A stretch of DNA of 64,000 nucleotides from Artocarpus heterophyllus (taxonomy: Eukaryota > Streptophyta > Magnoliopsida > Rosales > Moraceae), in the NCBI GenBank assembly GCA_025403435.1, contig CM046348.1, forward strand, positions 15,686,034-15,750,033, written 5' to 3'. Below, piece by piece: positions 34,382-47,640 of this stretch (positions are counted from its first letter, which is position 1; each line of letters starts with the position of its first letter). The notes under the pieces were generated by a model. It was not told the DNA's origin, made no database searches, and was given only the letters and a program-made list of their open reading frames with translations. Both the position numbers and the translations under genes were made by a program.

Positions 34382-34788
34382 CAAAATTCATGCTAAACAC
34401 ATAGACAGCTACTCATAGTCAAATCACATCAAAGAAGACATTTAGCAGAGTATATAATACGCTGATATTGTCGTGTCTACATCAAAGCCCGAGATTATTA
34501 AAATAGTTTTGCAAACATAACATGTGAAATGTGAGTCACATGTACAGAACCATCCAAGTATTAATTTTGTCAGGTATGTAAGTCGTCTTGTTTAGGCAAG
34601 AAAAAAAATTGTCATGTACGTAGATCAGATATGGTGGCTATAAAGTAGACTTTCCTTAGACTTGAATTTTGATTTCTTAATATTAGCCGAAATCTTTAAG
34701 AAATATACATTCCGCAGGACACACACGACTGTTTTTGAGGTTATATAGGACATAGGACCTACGTCCTAGGAGAATTGGACTTTTCTAT

Positions 34789-35165
34789 GAGCCTGTTTGG
34801 AAGGGCTTATTAAAAGTTATTTGACTTTCTCAGTTTAAAAGCTGTTTTTGAAAATATTTGATTGAACTGTCAGAAGTGTTTTTGCTTTCCAGGAGTGCTT
34901 TTGTTTTCTGTCAAAGCAATAAATGTAGCTTCATAAAAAAAACACTACTGATATAGACTTTGAAACTTGTTTAAGAGTATTAATAATATATTATAAGCTT
35001 AAATATAATATTTTTTGTAACTTAAAAAAAAATATTGAAACCTTGTTAATACATTAAAACTCTTTTAAAAATATAATTCTAAACACTTACTGAAAAACTG
35101 TAACTTTTGCCTTTTTTTCTTCTACCGACTAAAAGTACAAGTAGAAGCTGTATCAAACGAGTCCT
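34789..35165. mobile_element. Possible hAT-like MITE, related to 7617-7925
   Basis: Starts gcctgtttggaagggctt and ends aagctgtatcaaacgag. The ends are weak inverted repeats (cctgtttgg versus ctcgtttga). Flanking 8-mers are ttctatga and tcctatgt (6 of 8 match), the size expected for hAT. It shares its middle with the 7.6-kb copy. Confidence 0.45.
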
Positions 35166-35295
35166 ATGTCATCATCACGGGTAGCTTGATCCACACATTC
35201 TCGAGATAATAATAAACCAAACTTCTCTCCAAGTTTATTGATGATTGAGCTACGTCAAGTAGGCATTTTGCAGTTATTATTGTTATTACTATACA

Positions 35296-35455
35296 TCAAA
35301 AAATACCTAAAACACTCTTATGTTTTTCCTAATATTATTTTTGCACCTCTTCTCATTAAAATGTAAAATACCCATATGTTTTGCCTAAATATCACATTTG
35401 TCCCTCTTACCATTTTAAATGCGTAAAACACCCTCGAGTTTTCAAAATCATGCTA
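35296..35455 (+). repeat. Diverged copy of the 60-bp repeat family
   Basis: Repeats of aaaatacc(t)aaaacac..ttatgtttt.cctaaatat and cacatttgtccctctta match the 28141-28300 array with drifted spacing. Confidence 0.55.
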
Positions 35456-35465
35456 AAATAAATTA

Positions 35466-35880
35466 TTTTTTTATGGCAATTAAATTCATAAACTTAATAA
35501 ATGTAGCAATTAAGTCCTAATAACAAAATGCCCGTCAAAACTGGAACAAAAAATGATTACATAAAAAGCATATGACCTATTCAGAATGGCAGAAACAAAA
35601 TTTTAAGCACTAAAATGATTAAAATATATATATGTGTATGTGTATATATAGGCCAAAAAATTTGTTGAAAGTCATTAACAATAATAAAATTTACTATATT
35701 ATTTTCATTTTTTGTGTGTGAAATTGAATAACTTGTTATTGTTAGAAGAAAATGAGGTGAATATGCTTTCTAATCACATGTGTCTCACGTGATCATTTTC
35801 ATCATAATTTTGACAGGCATTTAGGTCAGGACTTAATTGCCATACCTATTTAAGTTAAAACTCAATCGCTATAAAAAAGT
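35466..35880. mobile_element. Foldback MITE
   Basis: The left arm holds gcaattaagtcctaat...atgcccgtcaaaa and the inverted right end holds gcaattaagtcctgac...atgcctgtcaaaa. The arms meet around a (ta)n-rich centre near 35630. Non-coding. TSD not resolved. Confidence 0.65.
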
Positions 35881-36128
35881 TTTAAAACTGCATTGCAAAA
35901 AGAGGGAGAGAAGAAACCTATGTAAGAAAGGCAGAGGAAGAGATTTTCAAAGCAGAAACCATACGAAAGAAGAAAAAAAAAATGTGAAGCAAGCGCAGAT
36001 GATACTATGAACAAGATGCGTGGTAAGCTTGGAAATTGGTGACACCAATCTCAAATAATTATATATGTTTACGTAATGTCTAATTTAAAAATGACAATAT
36101 TAAAGCCAGATAATGCTAGATTCCCTCT

Positions 36129-36130
<2 letters not shown>

Positions 36131-36164
<34 letters not shown>
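36131..36164 (+). repeat. (TA)n microsatellite followed by poly(T)
   Basis: About 17 TA dinucleotides then a run of T. Simple repeat. Confidence 0.9.
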
Positions 36165-36178
<14 letters not shown>

Positions 36179-38344
36179 GAGACAACTCTATAAATTAATA
36201 ATCAAGTCCCTTGCAGGTGCCTTTATTTAAACTATATGCCAAAGGATAGAGAATAGACCATTACAATAATTAGCAAAGGCCTCCAATTGGGGCTTCTAAG
36301 TAAAAAAAAAAAAAAAAAAACGAATTTAAAAAATGGGCTGCTAATTTTTTTTTTCTTTTTATCATAATTAGGCTGCTAAATCGAAGTTGACAAATTACAC
36401 ACACACATGTATACATATATATATATATATATATTTCCAGCATGGCGTGTAAAAATAATTCACCAAGTAATTAAATTCATATAGCACATCCAAATGGCCA
36501 AAATTCGAGCAAATTAGCCTTCCTCAATCATAACGCAGGGTGAGTTTGCTAAATCCATTGCATATTCTTTATGATGTTAATGTACAAATTAAAGCAACAA
36601 TTTTTTGGAATATACAGCGATCATGTGGCACACGCAGCAAGCTGTAGTATTCATGTTTTATATATTTTTTATTTGTCTCCTCTGAAAAGAGTTTTGCACG
36701 CAACTATTTATTTATTTTGAACTATCAGAGCGAAAGGTATTTAATTTTTTTTTTTTGGCACAATAGTGCACCTGAAGGGCTAGATTTGTACTTTGCCTAT
36801 GTTCTTTGTTGCTCTCTGTTTTGGGGGAAACTATGCTCAATTGAGACAAATACTTTTAGAGAGTGAAGAATAGAAGGGGGTTTAATGAGAGACTAAAGGA
36901 TGATCAATATGAAATTTACTATTCCCTTCCCAACAAAAAATGTGAAATTTACCATTCCTATTTCTGAGAAAGTGTCCAATAAGAAAGATCAATCTATTGG
37001 GTCATTGATACGTATACGTTTCTTTAGGATTTTGAATGTTCAAGGATTTTCTAATCAAAAATTGCAAAAGAAAATTATCAATATTCCTTTAAAATACTGA
37101 TTCGTGTTATGATTGGCAATTATTCAACGTTGGACCCCAAGTGTACAGTGTCTATCTTACGACAAATTCAATAAAACTCTTTATTTTTAAATAAAATTAA
37201 ATTGATTTTATTGTTAAATTATGCTTGCAACTACGTTTAATGAAATTTTGGATCGTCCAGTCAAGGGATTCTGTGGTGGAGGTCGACTATTGAGTTTCAT
37301 GCTCATTAATCATGTACCTTAATGTACCTTTTAAATATCGATTCTTACACGTCATTGCCAGAGTCCTCTTGTTATTTTCAAGGTTCGGTCTCGAGATGGA
37401 ACGTTCCTAGCTTTGACGGGAACACATATCGCAAGTATTCGATCCTTGGTTAAAATAATTTGCAGATTCAAAAAAAAAAAAAAAAAGAATATAAAAATAA
37501 TTTGCAGATTCAAAAAAAAAAAAAAATACAACGATAATGGTTAAAAAAAGCACCTCTATTATCTAGGTGTATACCCCAAATCTAATTCACCATGCGCCAA
37601 AAAAAAAAAAAGAAAAAAGAAAAATGACAATGAGTTACATGGATAAAAATTTGAAAATTGGCTTTGAAAAAATACAAAACAACCATACGTGGGAGAGTTT
37701 CCTAGGTATAAAAATATACCATGGATTTTTAGGACATAGTTTTTAGTGAGGGGATTTGCATATCAGATTCTTTAAAAGGTAATGTAATTCTTTAAGCATA
37801 TGCTACTTGTTATCCACTAAACTCTAGTATAAATACTAGCCTTTGGTGCATGTCCAAAATCTCCATGTAATCAAATTCGTGGTTAGTCTTACCGGTCCTA
37901 TTGTCGTAATATTTTATCATCTGGATACTCTATATAAGAAATGAATTGAAAATGTTGGGCGGTACTATTGGATGATGACTCTTCTCAAGGACAAAGTTTT
38001 GAAGTGCATAATAAACAATAAATCAACAATCACATACTGGCTCAGACAGAAGCAGAAATTCAATAAAGAAATATCGGTAGGTCTTGATATTTTGAAGAAA
38101 AAACCGAACAATAATTTGGAGAATAAAAAATCATGCTATCAGCTTAAATTTTTTGCAATGGAAAAGGCTTTAAAATTAAAAAAAATATATTTTTTTCACT
38201 TTTTTTTTTTGCAAATTTCTTTCATATTTTATATTTTGATTTTCTATATTATTCTTATCATTTTTTTTAAGTTATAGCTTTGTACGTCCTAACTTCTTTT
38301 TTTTAATTGTTTTTGCTTATTGAAAAAAAGTCTTAGTACTAGGC
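36165..38344. other. Intergenic DNA, no gene seen
   Basis: AT-rich with homopolymers. A 42-bp-period duplication of aaaataatttgcagattc followed by A runs lies at about 37452-37529. The open frames here are low-complexity. Confidence 0.5.
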
Positions 38345-38780
38345 TGGCAGTAAACGTGTTTGTGTCGTATTCGTGTTGGCACGTTTACAACACGATACGT
38401 TTAGGCCTAGCACGAACACGACACGATTAATAAACGTGTTAGAAATGCAAATACGAGCACGACCCGCTTATGGCATGCGTAACACGGCACGACACAATTA
38501 ATACGATTACTAAGTGGGCCATGACGGGTTGATATAATAACAACACGCATATGACACGTTTATGACCCAATTAACTAAAAATTAAAAAAATAAAAAAGGC
38601 CATTAAAGAAAATTAACAAAAACATAATATCTAATTAATACAAACCTACTACAAAATATTTCAAATATTTTATTTTTAAGTTTAAATGTGTTATAAACGA
38701 ACAGGTCGTGTCGTGCCATGTCGACACGTTTACGGTCCGTTTAATTAAACGTGTTAAGGCGTGTTAGATGCGTTAGTATA
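38345..38780. repeat. ACACGTTTA-rich dispersed repeat
   Basis: Repeated short words such as aaacgtgtt, cacgacac, gtcgtgtcgtgcc and gacacgtttac occur in both orientations at both ends (38350-38580 and 38690-38775). Related but CpG-decayed sequence appears at 50633-51377. It looks like a non-coding transposon family with subterminal repeats. Confidence 0.6.
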
Positions 38781-39968
38781 AATTCAATCTGTTTATTTTT
38801 ATATTATTTATATCAATGCATTTATGATCTAATTAATAAATATATAATTTAATTTTTTTTATTTTATGTTATTTTTAAATCGTCTCATAGTGTCTGAAAT
38901 TATTAGTTCTATAATTAATACAACAGTTGTACTTGCGATCGAGTGGTGTATATAATGCGTCACGGCCATTTTCTAGAGTGGTCCATTCAAATCCATGGCC
39001 GCTTCCCCATTGACGACGCGCAGTTCTCATCGGCTAAAAAAAGGTCAAACTTCTACGTCAACATCACAATAGCGCGAGCGTTCACAAGAAGTAGTACTAC
39101 TCGGTATTGGCGTTTTTGAAAGACATAATAAGATTTCCCATCATGGGGTTAAAAAACCTCCGACTGAAAAAAATAAATCTCGAAAAAAGCCGAGCCACAA
39201 AAAGTTGCACATAAGGAAAAATCCACGCAGGAACCCGTGTGTGTATATCTATTGCATATATATATATATATATATATACACATGTAAGAATATAATAACT
39301 CAAATTTAGTTTAATCTAATTTAAAAAGTTTGTGATATGATAATTATAATGAAAAAATAAATATAAGATTTTGTATGAGATATATAACGATAACGGAGAG
39401 ATCAGGCTAAATCTTTGTGTTTTAAGCTGTTTAATTTATATTTTAGACCTATTAAGTTATATCATATATTAATTTTTTTATACCTATATATATATATATG
39501 ATGTATTACGTTAAGGCTTGAAATTATCAACTTTTAGTCGTTTATTTTCAAGTTTAATGATTATTTTTTTCTCTATTTTTTTCGTTTTAAGTTTCCACTT
39601 GCTCTTGTTATTATTATTTTTTGTTTCCATGGCACTATTTTTATAACAATATGTGTGACTAATTAACTACAATCATATATGATCGTCCAAGTGGTAAAGA
39701 GTTTGTCTATTAAGGGTGGTCCCAAGAAAATCAAAGCAACAAAAAGAACATATATTATATAAATATATCATCTCTTTTCACATCCCCTTCTTCTCGCCAA
39801 AAATGGTATATGTACAAAGACAATTCGTTGGCTATACGTACTATTATACTAATGACAAGAAACAGCACAGGAAATTGATTATCACTTGAACCATATACGT
39901 GAAAAAATATCTCCATGCATATATTACAATACAAGTTACATATATATATATATATATGTATATATATA
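38781..39968. other. Intergenic DNA and 3' flank of MYB gene B
   Basis: AT-rich with several short (TA)n runs. The part nearest 39968 should include the MYB B 3' UTR. Otherwise nothing recognised. Confidence 0.45.
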
Positions 39969-41227
39969 TCAATATAATCCAGCATGAATAGGTTCCTCGT
40001 ACAAAATATTATTACCAGGACCGATATTAAACAAGAGGTTTGCATCAAATTCTGGAGACAAAAACTCGGTGTCGATCAAGGATGACAAAAAATGACTTTG
40101 GATATACGAATTATCTGTCAAAAATGGCTCCGTCCAGAAATTGTCGCCGAATGTCGCGTTCGGCGTTTCTTCCAAGAGATTATAATAAGATTCTGCAACC
40201 ATGTAATTATTGGTGGTCGTTTCAGTTGTAGATGTCGTGTTACTAGTATCTGTTGACATGGTTGAGACCTCACTTGACGATTGCTTTGGAGACATAATTA
40301 ATGGAGAGCCATCAAGAATAATGTTGTGGGTTTCTGTCTCTGGATCATTTGGAGAAGAAGAACTTATGTCTGTTGGGTCCATTTTCGCGCAAATTGACTC
40401 AAATTGTTGATGAGTAATATTATTAAAAGAAACATTGGCTGAATTAAGAATCGTCGTAGTGTTATAACCGGTTGAGTCCGCCGCGGATTCTACTTCTTCA
40501 GCATGCTCGCCGGAGTTGTTTATGACTTTTATGCGCTTCTTCAGATGAGTGTGCCAGTGATTTTTGATCTCATTGTCGGTCCGTCCTGGTAATTGAGCCG
40601 CAATTGCGGACCATCTGTAAAATCGAGTGAAATAATAATGTGAGATGGTGACATAGGTAAGAGAATACATTTTTTTTTAACGTCCAATATTTCCTGTTTT
40701 CTCCTCTTTCAAAGTCCGTCTGTTTTTTTGTTCTCTCTCGAGTAGTACCTGTTTCCCAGAGATTCATGTAGTCTGATGATAATTTCCTCTTCTTCCTTGG
40801 TGTAGTTGCCTCTCTTGAGATTTGGCCTCAGATAATTCATCCATCGCAATCTGCAGCTCTTCCCACACCTTTTGAGGCCTGCGCAGAAAAGGAGAAAGCA
40901 TACTAAATATACTAAGAAATTAAAGGATGCCCAGATCAAGAACATTGTTACTACATCTGAAAAATGAGTTGAAGCTAACGGCTTAAAATGAAAGTTGGAA
41001 CTTGGAACTTGGAACCGCCGGTTGAAACCGGCGTCCCGAATCGCATGATAATATAGGTTATGGCCGTGATAGAATTGATTTTGTATAATAGTACCCGCAA
41101 ACTTGGGAAGTTGACGCCAGTTCCAACACCCATATCTAGTCACATATGCCACTAGCTTCCTATCTTCTTCCGGGGTCCACGATCCTTTCTTCATTCCATT
41201 TTGATCACAAGAAGGTGTTCTCACCAT
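39969..41227 (-). CDS. R2R3-MYB transcription factor B
   Basis: DNA-binding transcription factor, expected in the nucleus. Exons on the minus strand: 41095-41227 (133 nt), 40749-40878 (130 nt) and 39969-40614 (646 nt); about 302 aa. Exon lengths and phases of the first two equal those of MYB gene A. R2 tryptophans lie at about 17, 37 and 57; R3 has Tyr70, Trp89 and Trp108. CGKSCRLRW and [11 protein letters not shown] are intact. The C-terminal region is Ser/Thr/Asn-rich with a Thr-rich stretch and carries [11 protein letters not shown] at about 246-256, matching MYB A. No premature stop or splice defect. It resembles the MYB13/14/15-like group; exact orthology needs a tree. It is probably the better conserved of the pair, since its R2 (MVRTPSCD...[12 protein letters not shown]) is closer to the usual family form. 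Confidence 0.93.
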
Positions 41228-41304
41228 CTTTTCTTCTCCCTCTCTAGATCTCTCTGACTTGGGACTGCCTTAGATAGCTCCAACAAAAAGCTGGGCGAGT
41301 CACT

Positions 41305-41312
41305 TATTTATA
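41305..41312 (-). promoter_or_regulatory. Probable TATA box of MYB gene B
   Basis: The minus strand reads TATAAATA about 78 bp upstream of the ATG at 41227. This would put the transcription start near 41275-41280 and leave a leader of about 50 nt. Confidence 0.6.
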
Positions 41313-42130
41313 GTAGTACTATAAGTCTTCTTGGACCAAAACGTGTTTCTTGCCACTTTTTTAATTATATCGATTAATTATACATTTACTAAACTATTAT
41401 CGCTAAAATTACAAATAATTAGTGTCCGATACAAAGAATAAAAAAATAAAAAAATAAAAAATGAGGCTTGGGGGGGCGCCACAGAAAGGAAAGTCATGCT
41501 GAAGGAAGCCTATTTTCCAACGCCGACTACGAAAATAATGGAGAGAACAGTAATAGTTTCGGGGTCCTGTAAGGTGACGTATGATTTAGGGTAATTTGAC
41601 TGTTTTTTTAGACGAGAGTTAAAAAAATATGGTTTAAAACTATAATCTGAATTGATGTTTAGATGTCAATTAAATTTGAATTTAAAAAGGTAACAAAATC
41701 TGAAATTATCTTTAAATATAAGGACTCTTGTGTAAAAAAGTTCAAAAATTAATACGACATTTGGTTAAAAATGATAAAAATTACAAACTCAATTATAAAT
41801 AATATAAAATTTTTATATATTATAATAAAAAATTATTATAATATAAAATTTATACATATTATAATAAAAATAATTTTTACTAATAATTTCTAGCACTAAT
41901 CAAACATCTTCTTCAAATATTTTAGTTTGAGTTTTATTTGTTATTTTTTCCCTCCAGACATTCGCTCAGCTCAAAAACTGGGTTCAAACCCGTGGGCCCC
42001 GTAAAACACAATTAATACATTTCTAGGAAATGAATACCTGCTGCCTATAAGCTGATCTCCACGTGTTACACCAGGATGCCCTTCTAATGGATCAAAGTGA
42101 AGCAACGGTCATGTCAAATTTAGTACGGGA
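41313..42130. other. Proximal upstream region of MYB gene B
   Basis: AT-rich. Holds a short G-rich block (gggggggcgcc near 41469-41480) and the palindrome-like ttataataaaaat words near 41820-41870. No gene. Confidence 0.4.
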
Positions 42131-43143
42131 CAATTGAAAAAATGCGGACCACATTTAATTATCGATTATTTCTCTTATTTAATTTTGTTATTTTTTAGTT
42201 ATTTATTTTTTTCTATATTGTATTTTAAGTTTTTTAAACATTATATATTTAATTTTTAATACCATCAAATATATAAATTTAGATTAAATTTAATACATAA
42301 ACATATACCTTATTTTTATTAATAGATCAAATTTAATACATAGATCTATACTTTATTTCTATTAACAAGATTTTTAACCTTTAAAATGACTAAATTGTTC
42401 TTAAGCAAAAGAAAAAATACATAAAACTTTAAAAATAAGAAGAAAACAACAACAAATAAACTCAAAAAACCTATTTTTGAGAGTATTCTAGATATTTTTG
42501 AAGCCAAAACTTATAGTTCAATTTTTTTATTTTTTTATTTTTAAATATAATATGAAGATATATATTTAATGAGATAAAAAACTAAAAAAAATAGTTCTGA
42601 ATAAACCTAAAATAGAAAAAAAAATAGACGGGACCAATAATCAATTGAAAAAATGCTGACCACATTTAATCGTCGATTATTGCTCTTATTGAATTTTGTT
42701 ATTTTTTAGTTATTTATCTTTTTATACGTTGTATTTTAGGTTTTTCAATAATTATATCTTTGGTTTTTAATATCATCAAATATACATCTTCAGATTAGAT
42801 TTAAAACATAAATATATACCTTACTTTTGTTAATAGATTAAATTTAATATACAGATATATACCTTACTTTTATTAACAAGATTTTTGACCTTTAAAATGA
42901 CTAAATTATTGAGAGTATTCTAGATATTTTTTAGGCCAAAATCTACAGTTCAATTTTTTTAATTTTTTATTTTTTTATATTTGAAAATATTTTGGATATT
43001 TTTTAAGATCAAAATCGAGGGTTGATCGAGAAAAGGGTATAAATTTTTTTATTAAATCTAATATGAGGATATATATTTAATGAGATAAAAAACTGAAAAA
43101 AATAATTTTTTAATAAACCTAAAATAGAAAGTAAAAAAAGTAA
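42131..43143 (+). repeat. 511-bp tandem duplication upstream of MYB gene B
   Basis: Copy 1 is 42131-42641 and copy 2 is 42642-43143. Both start caattgaaaaaatgc.gacc and end with taatgagataaaaaact.aaaaaaaat and aaacctaaaatagaaa. The copies are about 80-85% alike, with a deletion in the middle of copy 2 offset by extra sequence near its end. Inside each is a smaller two-fold repeat of about 43-50 bp (aaatttaatacataaacatat..cttatttttattaa). The array lies 0.9-1.9 kb upstream of the MYB B start codon. Confidence 0.88.
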
Positions 43144-43928
43144 ATATCTTTTTTGTTAAAAAAGATAGATAGTGAGGGTCAAAGAGTACATAGGCTTTTT
43201 TGCACTAGTACCCTGAATGTATCGTTTTAGCGATTTAGTCCTTAAACTTTTGATTTTGACAATCTGTCCCCCTAAACTTACAAATTTGTTGCAAATCACC
43301 CCATTGATAATTGTGTTATTTTTTTGACAAAATTTGACATGCAATTTTTAAATGTGTTATTAGTTATAAGCGTAACATGTCTTTGCTTATGAATATTTGT
43401 ACAAACTTGTATTTAAAACAAACTTAAGGGTAAATTGCCACTTTGATCCCTAACCTTTTACGAAAGTGTAATTTTGGTCCGTAATTGTTTTTTTTATTAT
43501 TATTTGTTAGGCCCTAACCTTTTATTTTAGTAGCTGAAGGACTATTTTAACAGAAGTCCATTAATTCTCCTCTCATGTGAGGCACATGTGACTTATTTAA
43601 TAAGGGGTATTTTAGTAATTTCTCTATTTTTAAAAGAAATTAAAACTAAAACAATAAAAAAGTAAAAACAAGAAATCCCCCTCCTCACCTACATCTTTTC
43701 TCTAGTCAGATCAGAACCTTATTTGGCCACACAATCGCCAGCTTGTTGCCATTGCCATATAGCTTTGGCCACGTCGGAGAGTCGACAACAATGAAGATTT
43801 GAATTTAGATGGGAAACCATAGAAGGAGAGGAGAGAGAGAAAGGAAGAGAAGGAGAAAAATGAAAAATGGAAAAAAGATGGGTGGGTCACGGGTTGGGGT
43901 GATTGAGGACACAATTATGTAAAGTTTA

Positions 43929-43950
43929 ATAATAATAATAATAATAATAA
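43929..43950 (+). repeat. (AAT)n microsatellite
   Basis: About seven AAT units inside the Mutator-like element. Confidence 0.9.
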
Positions 43951-44639
43951 GAGAGCATTAATGGAGTCCACAAACATTGAAGAATTTTTAAGGCAATGCA
44001 ATATTATAAATAGATTACTTTCAAATCCATATAATGCAATTAAAAAAAAGTTAAAAATATCCATAGATTAGATATGGACCCATAAACAACTTTTTATTAT
44101 AAACATTTTATGTTCTTACCCATAAAGCACAAAATTGTGCAAACTTTTAGAATATGATTTAAATTGACTTTCAAATGTCAATTTAAATTACAAAAATGTT
44201 TAATAATTTATTACTACTTCTTCTATAAAATAAATATAAGTTTATGATATGTTTTGATGGTACAAAAAATGGTTTCTATTAAGATGAAAATGACATATTT
44301 ATTTTAGTAAAATAATAAAAGATATGTTTTATTTATTAGTTAGCATTTTGAAGTTTTAAAAATTACAAAAAATTATCTCGATCAAAGTTCTAAATACAGA
44401 TATATTATTTTTTAAAAAAGTAAATATGGTGAAAATTGTTAATAACCGATTTTAAGGACAAAACTGTCATAGTTTATTGTTTCAGAATAAAATCATAAAA
44501 TCTATAAATAGTTTATGACAGTATGGATATTTTAATAGGACATTAATGCAGTAAGAAAAGTGGAATTTATTTACTTATTTTTAGAAAGACAAAAAATGTT
44601 ACAATTTTGAAAAGTATGACAAAGTTTACATAAATTTCC

Positions 44640-47600
44640 AAGTTTATATATCAAAAACTTGATCGAATGACCCAGAAGACAGTATGGACTTTGGGTACTC
44701 AATGTCTATAAATACAAGAACTAAAAAAAAAGAAAAATTTCAGCCAATAATAAGAAATTTTTATTATCTCTCTTTCTCCACTTTCTATCTCTACCCTCTC
44801 TTTACTCGAACTCAAATCAAAACTCGAGCCTCCATTTTTAACACCTCCTACACCAACAGATAGATCGTGATGAGCTGAGTCCAACAGTGTACCATGCTGA
44901 CTGTAACTCTATTGGAACAGTCTGTTTACACCAATCGAAGCCATAGAAACCCATGATTTTTCCTTCATGATTTCTCCATTGCCCGAGCACCAATCGACAT
45001 TGTTTTGGTGTCTACAAATTTAGATCAAAGAGACGAACAAGATGATACCAACCTCACCACTCAATTTCAAGCAAATTAGCCATGACAGAGCTGCCCTTTT
45101 TCTGTCGTCGCACTGTTTTGCCATCTTCGGTGGCAGTGCAGCACACAAAGGGTCCCAAAATGACCAGAAGAGGCTGACGATGAGAACCCCCTAAAAAATT
45201 ACATCACATTGCCACCACACGACAGAGATCGAGGAACTCCACCATCGCCGCTGTGAGGGATGTTGACCTCGATGTTCTTGTCCTTGTTGAGGTAAATTGG
45301 AACCACCATTAGGTTTAGAGCAACATATAGATGCTTTCACAACTTCTAATTTCATGGTTGCACCATTGGTTGACAGAGATCGGACCTGCCATTACCATTC
45401 ATGTTTCTGTTTCCACGATTCTGTCGATTTTAGTGATGCTGAAGTGCACCACGTAGGGGGAAATTACTTAGAGGATCTTGCCAAGCAAAATGCCTAACAT
45501 AATTTCATGGGATCTTTGTTGGAGATGGGAGATCAGAGTCTCCATTTTTCTACCATTGACGGGTCTTTGACCCATGTAGTTAGAGATGGTTTTTTGTGAA
45601 ATTGATTGCACCATCAAACTTAGAAGGTGTAAAAAGGTTAGGAGCTAAAATTTTCAACACCAACGACGCTCGGAGTCACCTACATGCCACTGCGGGTGAC
45701 CAGTCTTCGGTGACCTCGTGTTTTGTGTTTCTGGACCTCCGATCAATGATCTAAGACCACTTCTTGACTCGTTTTGATGTTTGGGACACGATGGTCCACT
45801 CTGTTCAAGCTAATTTTACTCCGTCAAAAATCATTTGGTATTGGCTACACGTAAACTATGGCCACACAGACCATAATAATGAAGTTCAAAATTACATGTC
45901 CCACAATTATAAATCTCCATGAAGCATTTTTAGCCATCCACAGTCCTCTAGGATCATTTTCAAGGATGCTTCGCAGACTGTAGGTATAACAGAATCCAAT
46001 TGGAACCGTTTAACTTGGAATCTAAGTAAGTAAGAATCTCACTACAGTATGAACAGTTTTTAAATAAATTGTTTTATATATTTTCATAAAAATATTATGA
46101 AATGCATGATTAGTAATTTGTCATGTCGTGTTATGTTATGATGTGTTGTTTTGTTATGATATAATTATGATTTATTATGTTTATACCATGTCATGTCAAG
46201 CTATGCTATAATTATGCCATGATCAATATGTGATGTATGCATTAATATATTATATTGTTTAGCCACTTTCACGTTAAGCATGTTTACGATTTATGATTTA
46301 TGAAATTGTAATGTTATGTAGTAACATGTCATACATATACTCACAATAAGATAAGTGAAATTAATAAGACAACTTAAGGGTATTATACCAACCTCTTGAC
46401 CTACGAGGAGGTTTCAATATAGTCCAGTACAATTTAAGATCTCGATGTCGCTAGGGGCCTCGAGAACCTTGACTTCCTGAAGATCACATGTAACCTGATT
46501 ACTTAGGCCTAATTAGTAAGATAAGTTAAAGCTTAAATAATGAAGCATAAAACAAGTTAATAAACAAGCACAAAATGTTCATGTATGTTTTTGTTAAATG
46601 ATTTTTAATTATGTTTTGCAAGTCTAATTTTCTACTTGTTGAAGCTCATTTAAGTATGTTCATACTGTAGGTAATAAGTTCATCGGCAATACTTGATGGG
46701 CAGTGGTGGGCGATGGACGAATGATGAAGTTGAGAATGGATACCGCTCATGTAAATATAACATTTTTGCATTTTTAGTTTACAAAATTATGCACATTTTT
46801 ATTTTACGAAATTATGTATATATTAAAAAGTAAATAAGATTACATATGTATGTCTTGAAAACCAAGGTCGTAATCATACAACTTTGGTCTATGGAATTTT
46901 AAGGTTTAAAAAAGTTGCAATAGAAAATACAATAAATACATGAAAATTTTCAAGTAAGAAAAGTATGAGAATATTTAGAATTAGAAATGTTTATAGGAGT
47001 TTTACGTTAAATTAAGAAAAGATTTTAATGAATATGTTTTTATGAATTTACTATTATGAAAGTTTAAAAGAATATGTTTTAAAGAACTAATATGTTAGAC
47101 TTAAAAGAATAAGTTATAAGGAATTATTATTATGTTAAGTTTAAAAAGAATAAGTTTCTAGAAATCAATATGTTAATTTTAAGATAATAAATATAAGAAA
47201 ATCATAACAATAATTTAAATAAGGATCTAAAAAGTATTAAAAATAGGAATTTATAACGATATTTAATTTGAAACTGTTTTAGAAATATTATCATTTAAAT
47301 TAAGAAATATTTAAAAAATAGTCTCTAAATAATTATACTTATGCTCAAAAGAAAAGTTTTAAGAAATCATTATTATTATGTTTTAAGAAATTTATTTATA
47401 ATGTATGTAAAAAATTAAGTCTTTAGAAATTATGATTATGTTAAAACATAATAATTATTATTACGTTATTATTATGTTTAAAGAAATCAATATTTCTTTA
47501 AAAGAAATATTTTAGAAAATGATTATCAAGGTTTTGTTTTAGGAAAAAAATTATTTCGCAATTTAAGTACTTTATGTTAAAGTATGTTTAAGATCAAGAT

Positions 47601-47640
47601 TAAGTAGTTAAGTAATGGCCACATAGGTAGGGTCATTACA
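44640..47640 (+). mobile_element. Probable LTR-type insertion inside the Mutator-like element (left end unresolved)
   Basis: Organisation parallels the TG...CA elements at 14.2 and 51.4 kb. A TATAAATA box (about 44706-44713) is followed by a CT-rich leader (44765-44810), a taagtaagtaagaatctcac splice-donor-like block near 46026, a long ATG/TTA-rich tract and an end GGGTCATTACA at 47640. That end is the counterpart of the TGTAAC-type terminus. The left terminus and TSD were not identified; a TGTAAAG at 43918 is one weak candidate. No coding capacity for retroelement proteins. Confidence 0.4.

Noticed and set aside
34127..34384. 85-codon minus-strand frame over the GC-rich hairpin
   Set aside because: Created by the inverted-repeat insert and the neighbouring tandem duplication; palindromic DNA explains the open frame.
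45297..45497. 66-codon frame inside the Mutator-like element, possible captured exon
   Set aside because: No recognisable domain and no visible splice partners; retained only as unknown cargo.
43918..47640. LTR3 start at TGTAAAG with a matching TSD
   Set aside because: Flanks aatta and ggtgc do not match, so the left end of the inner LTR-like element was left open.
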